Assembly: GCA_020002185.1 (NCBI GenBank)
Contig: CM034541.1
Location: forward strand, 47,427,058 to 47,491,057
Direction of reading: 5' to 3'
DNA: 64,000 nucleotides
From: Paraescarpia echinospica
Taxonomy: Eukaryota; Annelida; Polychaeta; Sabellida; Siboglinidae
Below the pieces are notes generated by a model. The model searched no databases, was not told the DNA's origin, and was given only the letters and a program-made list of their open reading frames with translations. The position numbers were made by a program, and so were the translations under genes. Numbering within the stretch: the first letter of the stretch is position 1; every line of letters starts with the position of its first letter. Shown piece after piece: positions 24,130 through 38,146 of the stretch.

Positions 24130-25535
24130 TCGACATCCCTTCACATCCATAATCTTAGTCTTCCTTACGTTTAGTTTCAATCATTTCATCTATATGTGTT
24201 TTTTAACAGTAGTTATTAGTTTATCCAATCCTTCTTTTGTATCGAATATTAACGCCGTGTCATCGGCATATCTCAATTCATATATCTCCTGTCCATTCAC
24301 TTTCAGTCCATTAGAATACTTGCTTGTCGTGCCAGCCTCGACCTCTCTCGTGATGTTCTCTGTGTATAGACTGGATAGGTGGGGGGGGACAAAATGAACC
24401 CCTGTCTCACTCCCTTGCCGACTGGGAACCAGTCTGTTGTACCACACTCTAATCTCACTGCAGACTGTTGTCCAACATATCAATTTTGGATAAGTGATGT
24501 AATTTTCTGGTCAAATCCCATGTGTATCAAGGTTTTCTAGAGTAGTTGATGACTAACATTATCAAAAGCTTTTGAATAATCTATGAAACAGATCCTAAGG
24601 TCATGGTTGAATTCTTTGCATTTTTAATTAATATCTTCAGGTTGAAAATGTGATCTGTTGTTCCTCTTCCAGTCCGGAAATCAGCTTGTTTTCTGTTGAC
24701 TTCACATTCTAATTTTGTTGTCATTCTCTTCATTATGATTTTTTGCATAAGTTTGCTCGCATGGCTGATGAGGGATATAGTGAGGGAGGGAGGGGAAGGG
24801 AGGGATGGAGGGGGACAAGCAGGGTATGAGGAAGGGAGGGAGGGAGGGAGGGAGCGAGGGAGGGAGCGAGGGAGGGAGTGAGAGAGACAGGGGAAAGGGT
24901 AATTGGAGATTGGGAGATAGAGAAAAAAGAGGGAGGTTAGAAAGTGAGAGACAGAAAGTGAAGTACACAATGTGGAACACTTGCAAGTTAGACCAGCAGG
25001 AACAGCTCATTCTGACGATTTTCACAAGAACTACAAACATGCGGTTAGATTTTTTTACAAAGGTCTTACTAGCATTCTCAAACGCACGCACTCACGCTCG
25101 CGTACATCTGTTATTATAATTAGGAAACGATGTATGCCGACTGTGCTACACCACAAACTGCTGTGATGTATACACTGAAATATATTTATAAATGCTAAAA
25201 CACAAAACTGTAACATAGTTACGTCTCAACGTTATGGAAGTTATGCTTTCTTTCAGCCATTTGTGTGCAAGTTTGGTAAAATGTTCAACCAGACCACTCA
25301 GAAATGACATATATATATAGGTGCGACTGGAATATCGTGCACGTATGTTTTTTTTTTATTCCTCCAGTGGCCAAGATATATCAATTTAATAAAAAAGGAA
25401 TATTATATTTTAAATTCCTCAGTAGTCGCTATAGTTGGTTTGTATGTAAAACTTATCACGTAGAGTGAGCATTCTGGTATGTCACCTTTTTTCGGTATTG
25501 GTATAAGGATGGCTCTTTTCTCTAAATGGATTTCT
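24130..25535 (-). mobile_element. RTE-type LINE RT remnant split by an R1 insertion
   Basis: Reading minus, AILIPIPKKGDIPECS ends near 25458. The frame resumes at about 24775 with ISLISHASKLMQKIIMKRM, then RTGRGTTDHIFNLK and later LRYADDTALIFD (about 24260). The intervening 24777-25456 is R1 sequence. Stops and frameshifts are frequent. Confidence 0.75.
24777..25456 (+). repeat. R1 fragment inserted in the RTE element
   Basis: Purine-rich start, then blocks shared with 14.85-15.06 kb and 45.9-46.84 kb (AGACCAGCAGGAACAGCTC; CAGTGGCCAA; TTTTAAATTCCTCAGT). It interrupts conserved RT codons, showing that it moved in. Confidence 0.65.
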
Positions 25536-26762
25536 AAATTAAATTAACTTTTTTTGCAACCCTGAAGGTGTCTAGTAAACAGATTTAGAAGTTCACATTT
25601 CGAAATAATGTCCGAAGGGGTCCGTTTGGCAGCCATCTTGGATTTTGTTACGCGCGACTGGTAAAATCAAGGATGCACATAACTTTTGAACCATTCATCG
25701 TACAAAGACAAATGAACCCGCTTTTTCATATAAATGTGGCATGAGGAATCGCTTGAGATTACTGTGACGATTCAGACAGAGTTATTGCTTCAAAATGCAC
25801 TTAATAAAATATTGTCATGCCTGAAATCGAGTCAGATACTAAGTTAAGGATAGGTGATTGCGCATAAGCAATGACTCAACATTATATGCCTACTAGGCAA
25901 CATTATATGCCTACTACTATGCAGAAAATGGGCTAATTATGAGTCCAAGAAGAAAGGAAACTACATGAAATGTACCCACTACGGACTATATCTACGTCTA
26001 CTCAAGTACAAGCTACTCGAAACTTACCCTCGAAACTACACACTAATCATCATCATCGCCAAGAAGCAGCTCATCATAGTCAATCTCCTGATCATCTTCC
26101 TCTTCTCCCTCTTCCTCCTCAGCAGCTTTCTCAAGCAAGTCGATGAGTGAGGGAGGCAAGATGGCCGTCCACACGACAACACTGACTCCAGTACACCCTC
26201 CTCAGTCTTCACCCATCCCTGTCCATTTGCATAGGGCTTGGGTTGCCAGACGCGAGGCTGGTTGGCACGCTTGTAGTTGGCTAGTCGGTAGTTGACCCGG
26301 ACAACATGGGGAATTAGATTATTCTTGCAGGGTGGGAGGAGAGCCAGGTCAACCTTGGACTTGGAGCTTCTCATTTTCTCCCACCATCTTTATGAGCATC
26401 TTGCCTCGCACAGCATTCACTGATGTCTCGCGTGCCAGACCGTACATGAGGCAAATGAAGGCCTTCACATCTGCCATCACCTCCGCCTTCACTGTCCAGT
26501 CATCACTAGTTGCTTGAAAACGTTGTGATACTTGGGGTTCTTCTGGAGCTTCATCAGGGGCGCCACCTTGCCTTTGCCTTTGAAGGCGCTTGTGCAGTCC
26601 TCGCCTGAGAACACGTACAACCCGAGCAGTACTTGTGCTCCAGTGACTTGGCCAGCTCCGTCACGACGATCTGGCGGTGCTTGCCAATGCCGGTGTCGAG
26701 ATAGATGGTGAGGCTGATGGAGTGCGAGTGCTGGAGCAGGATGAAGAATATGTCACTATCAG

Positions 26763-26790
<28 letters not shown>
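25530..26790 (-). mobile_element. Element B: decayed transposon-like unit with a protein remnant
   Basis: The coding remnant (26787-26041) is followed on the minus strand by about 510 bp of noncoding sequence that also occurs alone at 17636-18135. Termini and class are unknown. Confidence 0.55.
26041..26787 (-). pseudogene. Frameshifted protein of a repetitive element (family unknown)
   Basis: Piecewise frames read SDSDIFFILL and IYLDTGIGKHRQ, then after a frameshift GEDCTSAFKGKGK and LQKNPKYHN, then VDLALLPPCKNNLIPHVVRV and a WQPKPYANGQGW C-terminus with an acidic/basic tail. I recall similar repetitive hypothetical proteins in invertebrate genomes, but I cannot assign a function. At least two frameshifts are present. 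Confidence 0.5.
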
Positions 26791-28266
<1,476 letters not shown>

Positions 28267-29460
28267 ACCCACTCGTCTAGGCTGGCTTACACTATAATAC
28301 TAATATTGTTTCTTATTTTTGTCTCCAATTATAAACAATTCTAACTAAATTTGTACACGGTTTGATCACATTTTATAGTGATCTAAAATATTCAGATATA
28401 GTAATTTGTTCCAGTGTTCACGTATTCTGGATGAATATCGCAAGCTCATAGCAAGTGTATCCTTTATGATATAATTAACTGAACAATCAAGTCTATACAT
28501 AAAATGATACATCAGGTTCCTTATTACAGATTAGCAGCACTGAACATCAAATACGGTGCATAAAAACTAGTACTTTCATCTTAGATACACCAAGGAACAG
28601 CTTGAAAATATTATGAAATGTCACTTGTTATTACAATTATACCATATTTGCAGAGGATACATAGGTAAACAATATTATGGACCGACACAATGTGAGTTTC
28701 ATCTCTATTGAGCACATATACAATTTACGCTATATAAGTTGCATCACTAGAGAGGTTTTCTGTGATGAAATTACCTAGATACATCATTTAGTATGATCCC
28801 ACTTAGTTTGAAGTCAAGAATATAACATCCTTTAGAATCTTATATCTCAATATCATACTGGCACTTTTTTGATTCATATTTGATATCATGACTTACTCCA
28901 AATTTCTCACATACATGTAACAGTTGACATAACCCAGCTGACGATGGCGTTAGTAAAATTAACCAACATTATATGGTTTAAGTTATTCATTTAATTCATC
29001 TACATACACATTGAAAAAACAGAGATAATATCTAAGTGCCTAACACCATCAGTTACTTTACATTTAGTAGAGTATATATTCCACCACTTAATACATGACC
29101 TGATTATTATACTAGAATATTAATACACGTAATAATATATCTACATACATATATATATATATATATATAAAGCCTCACTGGCATCAAGGAAACATACAAA
29201 TACACTAACGCGAAGAGATCTGTACAAGTCAATAATTTCGTTTAACACATATATACACTGATCTGTTCCATATTTCCAAACTGCATGGTTTGGTTTAGAA
29301 TCTATGTACTTATCAATAATGCAATCGGACGGTAATTGTCTTTGGATGAGATTTGTCCAGCTTTGTCCTTAATAACAGGTACAAGTACAACTGACACTGA
29401 CATCATTGACTCAGGCAGAAACCCATCAGTCATAAAGATCATGATTCATGAAACACACAT
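28267..29460 (-). mobile_element. LINE D reverse transcriptase remnant, heavily decayed
   Basis: Minus-strand fragments read PVIKDKAGQISSKDNYRPIA and YGTDQCIYVLNEIIDLYRSL (29440-29180), then PSSAGLCQLLHVCEKFGVSH (about 28950), an RT and C-terminal order. Stops occur throughout. It inserted at the end of the 26763-28266 duplication. Confidence 0.65.
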
Positions 29461-29506
29461 TAAGTAATGATACAAGTACGTATATATATTATATATATAT
29501 ATGTAT

Positions 29507-30506
29507 NNNNNNNNNNNNNNNNNNNNNNNNNNNNNNNNNNNNNNNNNNNNNNNNNNNNNNNNNNNNNNNNNNNNNNNNNNNNNNNNNNNNNNNNNNNNNN
29601 NNNNNNNNNNNNNNNNNNNNNNNNNNNNNNNNNNNNNNNNNNNNNNNNNNNNNNNNNNNNNNNNNNNNNNNNNNNNNNNNNNNNNNNNNNNNNNNNNNNN
29701 NNNNNNNNNNNNNNNNNNNNNNNNNNNNNNNNNNNNNNNNNNNNNNNNNNNNNNNNNNNNNNNNNNNNNNNNNNNNNNNNNNNNNNNNNNNNNNNNNNNN
29801 NNNNNNNNNNNNNNNNNNNNNNNNNNNNNNNNNNNNNNNNNNNNNNNNNNNNNNNNNNNNNNNNNNNNNNNNNNNNNNNNNNNNNNNNNNNNNNNNNNNN
29901 NNNNNNNNNNNNNNNNNNNNNNNNNNNNNNNNNNNNNNNNNNNNNNNNNNNNNNNNNNNNNNNNNNNNNNNNNNNNNNNNNNNNNNNNNNNNNNNNNNNN
30001 NNNNNNNNNNNNNNNNNNNNNNNNNNNNNNNNNNNNNNNNNNNNNNNNNNNNNNNNNNNNNNNNNNNNNNNNNNNNNNNNNNNNNNNNNNNNNNNNNNNN
30101 NNNNNNNNNNNNNNNNNNNNNNNNNNNNNNNNNNNNNNNNNNNNNNNNNNNNNNNNNNNNNNNNNNNNNNNNNNNNNNNNNNNNNNNNNNNNNNNNNNNN
30201 NNNNNNNNNNNNNNNNNNNNNNNNNNNNNNNNNNNNNNNNNNNNNNNNNNNNNNNNNNNNNNNNNNNNNNNNNNNNNNNNNNNNNNNNNNNNNNNNNNNN
30301 NNNNNNNNNNNNNNNNNNNNNNNNNNNNNNNNNNNNNNNNNNNNNNNNNNNNNNNNNNNNNNNNNNNNNNNNNNNNNNNNNNNNNNNNNNNNNNNNNNNN
30401 NNNNNNNNNNNNNNNNNNNNNNNNNNNNNNNNNNNNNNNNNNNNNNNNNNNNNNNNNNNNNNNNNNNNNNNNNNNNNNNNNNNNNNNNNNNNNNNNNNNN
30501 NNNNNN
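29507..30506. other. Assembly gap of exactly 1000 N
   Basis: Flanked by (AT)n on the left and (GT)n (30507-30547) on the right. True length unknown; frames running through it are meaningless. Confidence 1.
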
Positions 30507-30551
<45 letters not shown>

Positions 30552-30602
30552 TGAATGTGTGGGTGGAGAGGCCTAACTGGGGACTTCGACCTAACACACA
30601 AG

Positions 30603-30659
30603 CCAGTAAGTGTGGACCTGTTTCAGGTCCCCAGTTCATTTGAGGTCCACACTTACTGG
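30603..30659. repeat. Palindromic hairpin, 17-bp arms
   Basis: CCAGTAAGTGTGGACCT at 30603-30619 is perfectly inverted at 30643-30659. An AGGTCCCCAGTT unit repeats within and after it. Function unknown. Confidence 0.7.
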
Positions 30660-31139
30660 ATTGTTTCAGGTCCCCAGTTCCTTTTTGACTTTTAACGACT
30701 CAGATCACCCTGGCATAGTATAAGAAACATTTTAGCCGAAGGTCCCCAATTACGATTTGGCAGATGGAACACACATACACAACGTCGTCTAACTTACAAG
30801 CAACCTAGCAATCCCACAGACCTCCATTTATAACTGGATAGACACGGCCTATCTCTTATCACTGGACTGGTTGAGGGGAGCAGAAACAGATCTGGCCTTC
30901 TTGACTGAGACCGTTAATGACCAGTCCTACTGCTGCATTCATACAATTTGGCTGGCTTTGTTTCTGGCCGTCCTTTGTGGATAACCAGAAAAAATGCAAT
31001 GTTGTTGTGCATTCGGGTGTATGTGTTAGTTAAGAGAACTGCATGTAGTACTATGTATAGTAGTTGGTGTACTTACAGTGTATATAGTTGGTTTTCTTTC
31101 CAGATGCAGTTTTATGACATATACGCAGTGAGTGTAAAT
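30660..31139. other. Unrecognised sequence left of the 86-bp array
   Basis: No gene or repeat recognised. Diverged units of the array appear from about 31060. Confidence 0.4.
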
Positions 31140-33085
31140 GGTTGAGGGATTATGTTGGAGAGACTAGGTGGTGATGGTGTTGCTTTGTTGTGTCACTAAT
31201 GTTTTGATTTCTTTCCAGATACAATTAGGTGGTGGTTAGAGAGACTGCACTAGGCAGTGATGGTGTTACTTTGTTGTGTCACTAATGTTTTGATTTCTTT
31301 CCAGATACAATTAGGTGGTGGTTAGAGAGACTGCACTAGGCAGTGATGGTGTTACTTTGTTGTGTCTCTAATGTTTTGATTTCTTTCCAGATACAATTAG
31401 GTGGTGGTTAGAGTGACTGCACTAGGCAGTGATGGTGTTACTTTGTTGTGTCACTAATGTTTTGATTTCTTTCCAGATACAATTAGGTGGTGGTTAGAGA
31501 GACTGCACTAGGCAGTGATGGTGTTGCTTTGTTGTGTCACTAATGTTTTGATTTCTTTCTAGATACAATTAGGTGGTGGTTAGAGAGACTGCACTAGGCA
31601 GTGATGGTGTTACTTTGTTGTGTCACTAAAGTTTTGATTTCTTTCCAGATACAATTAGGTGGTGGTTAGCGTGAATGCACTAGGCAGTGATGGTGTTGCT
31701 TTGTTGTGTCACTAATGTTTTGATTTCTTTCCAGATACAATTAGGTGGTGGTTAGAGAGACTGCACTAGGCAGTGATGGTGTTGCTTTGTTGTGTCACTA
31801 ATGTTTTGATTTCTTTCCAGATACAATTAGGTGGTGGTTAGAGAGACTGCACTAGGCAGTGATGGTGTTACTTTGTTGTGTCACTAATGTTTTGATTTCT
31901 TTCCAGATACAATTAGGTGGTGGTTAGAGAGACTGCACTAGGCAGTGATGGTGTTACTTTGTTGTGTCACTAATGTTTTGATTTCTTTCCAGATACAATT
32001 AGGTGGTGGTTAGAGAGACTGCACTAGGCAGTGATGGTGTTACTTTGTTGTGTCTCTAATGTTTTGATTTCTTTCCAGATACAATTAGGTGGTGGTTAGA
32101 GAGACTGCACTAGGCAGTGATGGTGTTGCTTTGTTGTGTCACTAATGTTTTGATTTCTTTCCAGATACAATTAGGTGGTGGTTAGAGAGACTGCACTAGG
32201 CAGTGATGGTGTTGCTTTGTTGTGTCACTAATGTTTTGATTTCTTTCCAGATACAATTAGGTGGTGGTTAGAGAGACTGCACTAGGCAGTGATGGTGTTG
32301 CTTTGTTGTGTCACTAATATTTTGATTTCTTTCCAGATACAATTAGGTGGTGGTTAGAGAGACTGCACTAGGCAGTGATGGTGTTACTTTGTTGTGTCAC
32401 TAATGTTTTGATTTCTTTCCAGATACAATTAGGTGGTGGTTAGAGAGACTACACTAGGCAGTGATGGTGTTGCTTTGTTGTGTCACTAATGTTTTGATTT
32501 CTTTCCAGATACAATTAGATGGTGGTTAGAGAGACTGCACTAGGCAGTGATGGTGTTACTTTGTTGTGTCACTAATGTTTTGATTTCTTTCCAGATACAA
32601 TTAGGTGGTGGTTAGAGAGACTGCACTAGGCAGTGATGGTGTTGCTTTGTTGTGTCACTAATGTTTTGATTTATTTCCAGATACAATTAGGTGGTGGTTA
32701 GAGAGACTGCACTAGGCAGTGATGGTGTTACTTTGTTGTGTCACTAATGTTTTGATTTCTTTCCAGATACAATTAGGTGGTGGTTAGAGAGACTGCACTA
32801 GGCAGTGATGGTGTTGCTTTGTTGTGTCACTAATGTTTTGATTTCTTTCCAGATACAATTAGATGGTGGTTAGAGAGACTGCACTAGGCACTGATGGTGT
32901 TACTTTGTTGTGTCACTAATGTTTTGATTTCTTTCCAGATACAATTAGGTGGTGGTTAGAGAGACTTCACTAGGCAGTGATGGTGTTGCTTTGTTGTGTC
33001 TCTAATGTTTTGATTTCTTTCCAGATACAATTAGGTGGTGGTTAGAGAGACTGCACTAGGCAGTGATGGTGTTGCTTTGTTAAAC
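31140..33085. repeat. Minisatellite, 86-bp unit, about 22 copies, each with a splice-acceptor-like motif
   Basis: GATACAATTAGGTGGTGG recurs every 86 bp (31218, 31304 and so on) with high identity. Each unit includes TTTTGATTTCTTTCCAG, a good match to a vertebrate-style 3' splice site, while no matching donor repeats. Confidence 0.95.
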
Positions 33086-33517
33086 ACCAATCTTTACCTT
33101 CAAAGTCAATATATTCTACAAAACAGTAGACATAATGAAATGTCCATATCTGTTCTGCAAGATGCGATTGAACTACAGCCATACCAAGTTATTTCCTATA
33201 TAATAAATGCTCTCCCTCTGGGTTGGTGAATTCTAGTAACATCCAGCCGGCCATCAGTGACACCAGATAGTAAATCTGTTGTGAGCTTATGTCTGTCACT
33301 TCTCGTGCGTACAATGAATCTTTGTATTCAACAACACGCACCACACACCACCCACCATGACGTCAGTTAATTTGGGGGTGGATACTTAGCGTCATGGTGA
33401 GCAGTACTGAATCAGTCTGCGGATGTGGTATATCAATCGATTTACAGGGATGGCGCGTCTGAATAATAATCTCAGTTATTCACGCACTGGTACTGGAGCG
33501 ATTTTATAGATATTATG
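33086..33517. other. Unrecognised sequence
   Basis: No coding, RNA or repeat signal recognised. Confidence 0.4.
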
Positions 33518-33518
33518 C

Positions 33519-33560
<42 letters not shown>

Positions 33561-33633
33561 TATGTATAGCGAGCTTTCACTAATATTTCTGTATTATATA
33601 TATTATTATTATATATTATACATATATATATTG

Positions 33634-33672
<39 letters not shown>

Positions 33673-33681
33673 CACTCTATA

Positions 33682-33722
<41 letters not shown>
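33518..33722. repeat. (AT)n/(TA)n-rich stretch
   Basis: Several TA runs broken by short spacers. The Ile-Tyr-rich frame across it is not a gene. Confidence 0.9.
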
Positions 33723-33726
<4 letters not shown>

Positions 33727-33775
33727 TGTCCACTCAATTTATTAATGAAAATATGTAAGTGATTTACTATATATG

Positions 33776-34107
33776 TGGAGCGCAGTAGCACAGCGGTAAA
33801 ACCTCCGGATTCTCGAATGAGAGAACGCGGTTTCGAATCCTGTACGGCGGTGTCGAACCTTGGGCAAATTCGTTTACTCTAAATTTCTTCAGTTCACTCA
33901 GCTGTATGAATGAGTACCTGGCTATGGACAGTGGACGATATTTGTGTACGAATAGTCTTCGCGCATTAATTGCAGCGTGGCTGAATGCTTCCAAGAGAAG
34001 TGGAGATGGTGTTCGATTGAACATGCCTGCCAGGGAGTAAAGTGTAAAGCGCTTTGAGCAGTCCTGAGGACTGGATACTACGCTATATAAGAACTTACCT
34101 TTACCTT
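33776..34107 (+). mobile_element. tRNA-derived SINE, near full length
   Basis: The head contains an A box (TAGCACAGCGG) and a B-box-like GGTTTCGAATCC with one extra base. The body includes CTGTATGAATGAGTACCTGG and the tail ends AGGACTGGATACTACGC, TATATAAGAAC and TTACC repeats. The head lacks a complete cloverleaf, so it is not a tRNA gene. Confidence 0.8.
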
Positions 34108-35500
34108 TATATATATATATATATATATAATTAGTATGTAATGATAGTCATATCTTAAATAATTACTCATCGTATCTTAACAAAATATAATATATAAAAA
34201 TGTATATGATATACGCCCATTTTATGTCCAGTTACTTAATGTTACCTAACGTTACATAAGTTTTCATCAAACGAAATCAGTTCGTAACTGTTCTGCAGGG
34301 CACTGCAAAGTTTATGTGGCGCAGTTGTGTGAGAGCTACGCGCGCAACCTAAACCGAAGACTAGATCAAAGGGAGCAGCGTTAGCGGGCTCGGGTTGACT
34401 GATTGCGTAACTTAAACGCCTGCCGAGATGGTTGTCGAGTTCAGCGGTTCATCAGATGATCAGTAGTAAGCGACATAAAATGAGTGGCTAATTATTTACT
34501 AGTCCCAATTAAGTGCAATGTTGTGCGCGTCTCAGTTTCCACCCTTTATTATAAAAAGCGCGTATTATGGTGTCAAAATGTGTATGCCTTTCATAACGCG
34601 CAATAAGTTTGATTTGATGTGCCATATACAGTGTACGTTGAACACAAAGAATACATTCTCATCAACCAAGGCTAATGGCCAATATACCAATACATAGCGT
34701 TTTGACAACACATCTACATGAATTCATAACGTTTTATAAATTTTGTTTATATTTCATTACATAATTTTGTATGTAACAATTAAAGTAACTGTGCCAAACG
34801 TACCGACATTTATCACAGTTTCTTTATAACGAATAATATACCATGTAAAGCCCGTTCACATAATGCATGGGCCCAAATTAATATACACGTCGTAATAAAT
34901 ATGTAGCGAAATTAAATAATCTTTTTAAATGTTTTATTAACATCGTAGGGGAACTTCCGGTGGTGAATTGTTTTGAATTTGGTGCAGCAAACTTGCGAAA
35001 ATATAAGGATATTTGATCAAGATAAATGATATTATTGAGTGTATAGCGTACATAACGTAATTATAGATATATACTAAACAATTAGCTAGAGGGAGTAATC
35101 TAGGGTAGATTAAAAGTAGGCGATTTGCGAGCGATAATTGGGGACGTTAATGTAATCGGAACGTTGTTTACAAATTAGGTCACTGGCGAAGTGAACATAA
35201 CGTGAACGACAATAGAATAGCGTTATTTGAGATAATCGATGTAGTTAGATGAGTAATTAAAACCTGAAATAACAACCTTTTAAAATGTATATTAGTAGAC
35301 AGGAAACATTCTTTGTAAAGACTACCTTGTATCTAAGCCTAACTTGAATATTTTGTCATCGACATCGTAACTAGGTAAGGCACGGTGTGTCACTGCGTGT
35401 TAACAAATATAACTAACTATAACCTAAACAATCTGGAGTAAATTGTACACAGTAAAGTCTTTTCAAAGACTATATAAAACCTATTTTGAACATAAATAAA
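34108..35500. other. AT-rich DNA, possibly including the 5' UTR of the following LINE
   Basis: No open frame or repeat recognised. The last few hundred bases may be LINE 5' UTR. Confidence 0.4.
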
Positions 35501-35507
35501 TTCTGTT

Positions 35508-36894
35508 ATGGCACCTTGCATGCGGCAACTCAGTGCAAAACGACTGCCTGAGCTTGGTGGATTTTGCGTTGTCTGGCTGTCCAAAATCATGGGCAGAGAC
35601 CAAAGATGACGGATTCACCTTTCGGTGTATGGGGTGTTTGAGGGTGGAATGTCTGATGAAGGAGGTGTGTAAGTTGACGGATATAGTGAAGGAGATGGAG
35701 GTGAGACTCAACATAGAAATAGATGGAGCAGAGAGGGATGACGCGGAGAGAGTTGAGAATTCTACAGCACAGAAGGAGCAGAGTTGTGACATGGAGACTG
35801 AAGAAAGGAGACTGAGAGGAGGGAAGGTGACCGGTGTGAAGGAACAAGAAATTGAGAAGACAGAGAGACGGAGGAAAAATGTTCGGCAGAGGAAAAGAAA
35901 ACGGGTCAGTGGGGATAGATCAACAGGTAGTCAGACTGTAGAGAACGAGGAGAAACGCGACAGCGATACAGATGGTGAAGAGGTAGATACCACAGAGGCA
36001 TTTGGTAAGACTGTGAGACAGAAGACTGATGGAAGAAGACAGAGTGTTCAGCAAAAAACAGAAAACATGACAGGCGTGAAGGTGACAGGGGAGAAAGTGA
36101 CCGTTGTGAAGGAGGTAGCCGGGGAAAAGGGACGGGAGAGGAGAGAAGAAAATGTGATTGGAGGAAAGATGAAGGGACGAAAGGATGTGAGAGTAAATGT
36201 GCTAGAAGAGAAGATGACAGGAGGAAAGGGGACAAGAGAAAACGCGACAGGAAAGATGGGAATGGAAGATAATGTGACAGGAGAGAAGACGGCAAGAGGA
36301 AAAGACAACAACCAGACATGTGCAAACCGGAGGAGCTACTCCGAGGCACTGATTGAGGGGGCAAGTAGAAAAGAGAGAATGTTTATGGGCGATTCAATTC
36401 TGAGAAAAACAGACAAGACTATATGCGAGGGGAAGGACGTTGTTGTATGTCTACCGGGGGCTAAGATAGAACATGTGACCGAAAGGGTAGAGAAGGTATT
36501 GGGGCAAGGCAAGGGAGGGTTTATACTATTACACGTAGGGACAAACAATGCAGACAAGGAGGGAACAACTGGGATAGTTCAGAAGTACAGACATCTAGTG
36601 AGGAAGCTAAAGAAGACAAGAGTGGAACAGGTATTTCTCTCAGGAATTTTGCCAGTAATGGGAGGAAGGGAGGCAAGATACAGAAACTGTAAGAGGATGG
36701 CGATCAACGCACTAGTTGAGCAGATGTGTGAAGAAGAGGGCGTGGGATTCATAGATTTATGGGGGTACTTTGTTGGGAGAGAAGATATGTACATGAGAGA
36801 TGGCCTCCATCTAAGTTGGAAGGGGGCAGCAATATTCTCAGATAATCTGCTGCGATCTGTTGACAGTGGGACAGGTTGCATCTATTTAAATTAA
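35508..36894 (+). pseudogene. CR1-like LINE ORF1 (zinc finger plus GDSL/SGNH esterase)
   Basis: ATG at 35508 (MAPC) would lead into CGNSVQNDC after a one-base shift near 35519; the rest is open for about 450 codons. A Cys-rich start (PHD-like) is followed by a long Lys/Glu/Gly-rich middle with repeated VTGEK/TGGKG-like units. The C-terminal esterase has the nucleophile motif MGDSIL (about residue 286 counted from 35533), GTNNAD, and the DGLHLS His motif near residue 423. CR1 ORF1 proteins with esterase domains are known; their role may be in lipid or RNP handling. Confidence 0.75.
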
Positions 36895-38078
36895 TTTCGC
36901 AGGGGGGACTCGCAGAGAAGCCTGAAACTGGAGGCATAGATAAAGACAGCAAAAATAATTCAGCAAAGAACAGGCTGGAAAACTTTTCTGAAGCTGGGAA
37001 TAAATGTGTTTGTTTAAATGCAAGGAGTATAGTCAACAAAAGAAATGAACTAAACATTATGGTAGAAGATATTGACCTTCACATAATAGATATAACCGAA
37101 TCATGGGCAACCACCGATATATCAGATGCCGAATTGGGACTGACAGGATATGTAATATTTAGGAAAGATAGAATAGAAAGAAGGGGAGGTGGAGTTATTT
37201 TATATATTAAAGAATATATCCTAGCTTATGAAATACAATTAGACAGAGAAGCAGATTGCTAAGAAGCTGTTTGGTGTAACATAGTTACAGGACACTCAAC
37301 GTTAACGGTTGGATTAATTTATCGAAGTCCAAACATAAGCATAGAAGAGAATTAAAAAATACAAAACGCTATAAGGGAAGTGAGCAAACTGGACTGTGTT
37401 ATTATGGGGGATTTTAACCATGGGCATATAAAAAGGAAATCTCTACAGAGTATGGGTAGTGAGGACCACATGTTTTTAGTTTTAGTACAAGATAGTTTCC
37501 GTTCTCAACATGTGCTAGAACCAACCAGGGGATATAATGTGTTAGACTTAGTTTTGTCCTCACATAATGAATTAGTTGACAATGTTAAATTATGTGAGCC
37601 TCTGGGAAGTAGTGATCACAACCAGATACATTTTACTATCAAAGTAAAATCAGAAAGAAATAATAAAAAGCAGTTCAAGAGAAATTTCCACAAAGGAAGA
37701 TATAAGAAAATGAGGAAATATTTAGCAAAGATAGACTGGAATATAACACTGAAGAATAAGACAGCAACAGAATGCTGGAATATCTTAAATAATGAAATAG
37801 AGTGCATCGTAGATAAATTTCTTCCCTTCAAAAAACAAGGGAAACGGACCAGAAATAAATACTTATGGAAAGAAGCCATTAGAAAAATTAACGATAAACA
37901 AATGATGTGGAAGTCATATAGACGTACTGAAAATGACGAAGACTACAACATTTATAAAGAAGCACTAAACCAAGCTACAGCTGAAATTAGAAATTCAAAG
38001 AGAAGCTATGAACATAAATTAGCTTGTAATATAAAGTTTTTATGCGTATGTTTGAAGCAAACAGATTATTCAGGATAA
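36876..38078 (+). pseudogene. CR1-like LINE ORF2, endonuclease part
   Basis: CLNARSIVNKRNELN, DITESW, GGGVILYI, IMGDFNH and SSDHNQIHF are the endonuclease motifs in order. In-frame stops at about 37260 and 37355 and a frameshift near 38040 break it. Confidence 0.8.
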
Positions 38079-38146
38079 GGTCGGTCCTCTAGAAGATAGT
38101 GCTGGAAACATAATATCAGAAGGATTCTTAATGGCAGAAGACCTGA

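Noticed and set aside
29446..30643. Frames of about 370-400 codons across the gap
   Set aside because: They consist almost entirely of N positions.
31140..33085. CRISPR-like array
   Set aside because: Units are contiguous 86-bp tandem repeats without unique spacers, in a eukaryotic genome; this is a minisatellite.
33776..33850. A functional tRNA gene
   Set aside because: A- and B-box-like words are present but no complete cloverleaf, and the sequence continues into a SINE body and tail.
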